A stretch of 64,000 nt of DNA, from positions 186,001-250,000 of the forward strand of contig JH720360.1 in the NCBI GenBank assembly GCA_000231825.2, in the 5' to 3' direction. Below are positions 63,418 through 64,000 of the stretch, piece after piece. Position numbers and translations under genes: made by a program. How positions within the stretch are numbered: position 1 is the stretch's first letter; each line of letters opens with the position of its first letter. Below the pieces are notes generated by a model. It searched no databases. It was not told where the DNA came from and saw only the letters and a program-made list of their open reading frames with translations. This stretch comes from Tetrahymena elliotti 4EA (lineage: Eukaryota > Ciliophora > Oligohymenophorea > Hymenostomatida > Tetrahymenidae).

Positions 63418-64000
63418 TCAATCCTTTAAATTAATTTATGATCCCATACTATTATTTAGATTACTATTGTTATTGTTGTTATTTTGTTGCTTTACATCTT
63501 TTTAAATAAACAATCTTTTTTAAAGTTCTAATTGTTCGTCTTAATCTTGTTTAAATATTTTTTATAGAACCCTATTTTATATTATGAAATGATTTTATGC
63601 AACAATAAAATAAGCTTACTTTATTCCTTTTTTAGCATTAGTTGAAGGAACTGGAGTTATTTAAGTTGGAAATAAATTATCTTAAATGATTTTTATGCCT
63701 TCGTTAATCCTATCTCCTTCTAATTTATACTAACTATATACTTCCCTAAAATAAAATTTATAAAAATTAAAGTTTGAAATAAATTATTAAATAATCACTT
63801 TTTTGCCTACTAAATTAACTCTTTTTAGTTTTTGATGGCAGCTATATTTTCTTAGTGTTATTTTTATTTTTCTAGCATTTACTCAAGCTTAAAGTCATTT
63901 ATTCTATGTTATCTGTCAAAATTTTCATGTACATAATCTAACTTCAAATTCCTTAACTCTTGTTTGACTTTGAATGTTTCTTCCATTTCTTACTTTATTA
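63418..64000 (-). CDS. Coiled-coil protein, C-terminal part only
   Basis: Reading in from the right edge, the open frame IKQEMEETFKVKQELRNLK continues through Lys/Glu/Gln-rich helix (FKLEQMLEKQKQHQENI), then across an intron with GTGATTATTT...ATTTTAG borders (non-GTA donor) to EVYSQYKLEGDRINEGIK. A second intron (GTAAGCTT...AAAATAG) leads to the last exon, KVLQKIFKQDQDEQLELQKR, with an Asn run and SMGSQINLKD before TGA 63418-63420. Heptad-like spacing suggests coiled coil. The N-terminus lies beyond the window, so the family cannot be named. Confidence 0.7.

Overview
The window reads as macronuclear DNA of a Tetrahymena-like ciliate. It is extremely AT-rich. Every convincing reading frame uses TAA and TAG as glutamine and ends only at TGA. 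Introns are short to medium (about 50 to 530 bp), start with GTA, end with TAG or AAG, and are too long for Paramecium. All gene models here were made by hand-translating both strands with the ciliate nuclear code, so products that standard-code ORF calling breaks into fragments become full genes.

Layout: (1) 1-18.3 kb: two paralogous four-domain voltage-gated cation channels on the minus strand (the first runs off the left edge), with a plus-strand MORN-repeat gene between them. (2) 19.6-28.2 kb, plus strand: an intronless leucine-rich-repeat-like protein, a protein with five endosulfine-type FDSADYF motifs, and an RCK (MAK/ICK)-family kinase that has lost its key catalytic residues. (3) 28.6-33.1 kb, minus strand: a SHIPPO/STPGR-repeat protein and a large Q/N/S-rich protein of unknown function. 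(4) 34.3-40.9 kb, plus strand: a TTD14-like P-loop ATPase, the chaperonin subunit CCT1, and a small ubiquitin-fold protein. (5) 41.4-46.3 kb, minus strand: an apparent orthologue of Shulin/DNAAF9, the outer dynein arm packaging factor. (6) 46.7-53.3 kb: three paralogous small membrane proteins around a degenerate eight-copy tandem repeat of about 240-305 bp. (7) 53.3-64 kb: gene-poor DNA with one unknown intronless gene of atypical codon use, a tandem pair of divergent E2-like proteins, and a coiled-coil gene running off the right edge.

Many genes point to cilia (channels, MORN, SHIPPO, RCK-type kinase, Shulin, and CCT1 as tubulin-folding chaperonin). This is a neighbourhood theme, not an operon. 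The most unusual candidates are the multivalent endosulfine-like protein, the RCK pseudokinase, the N/E/E/E pore of both channels, the repeat array inside an inverted membrane-protein family, and the tandem E2-like pair with altered active sites.
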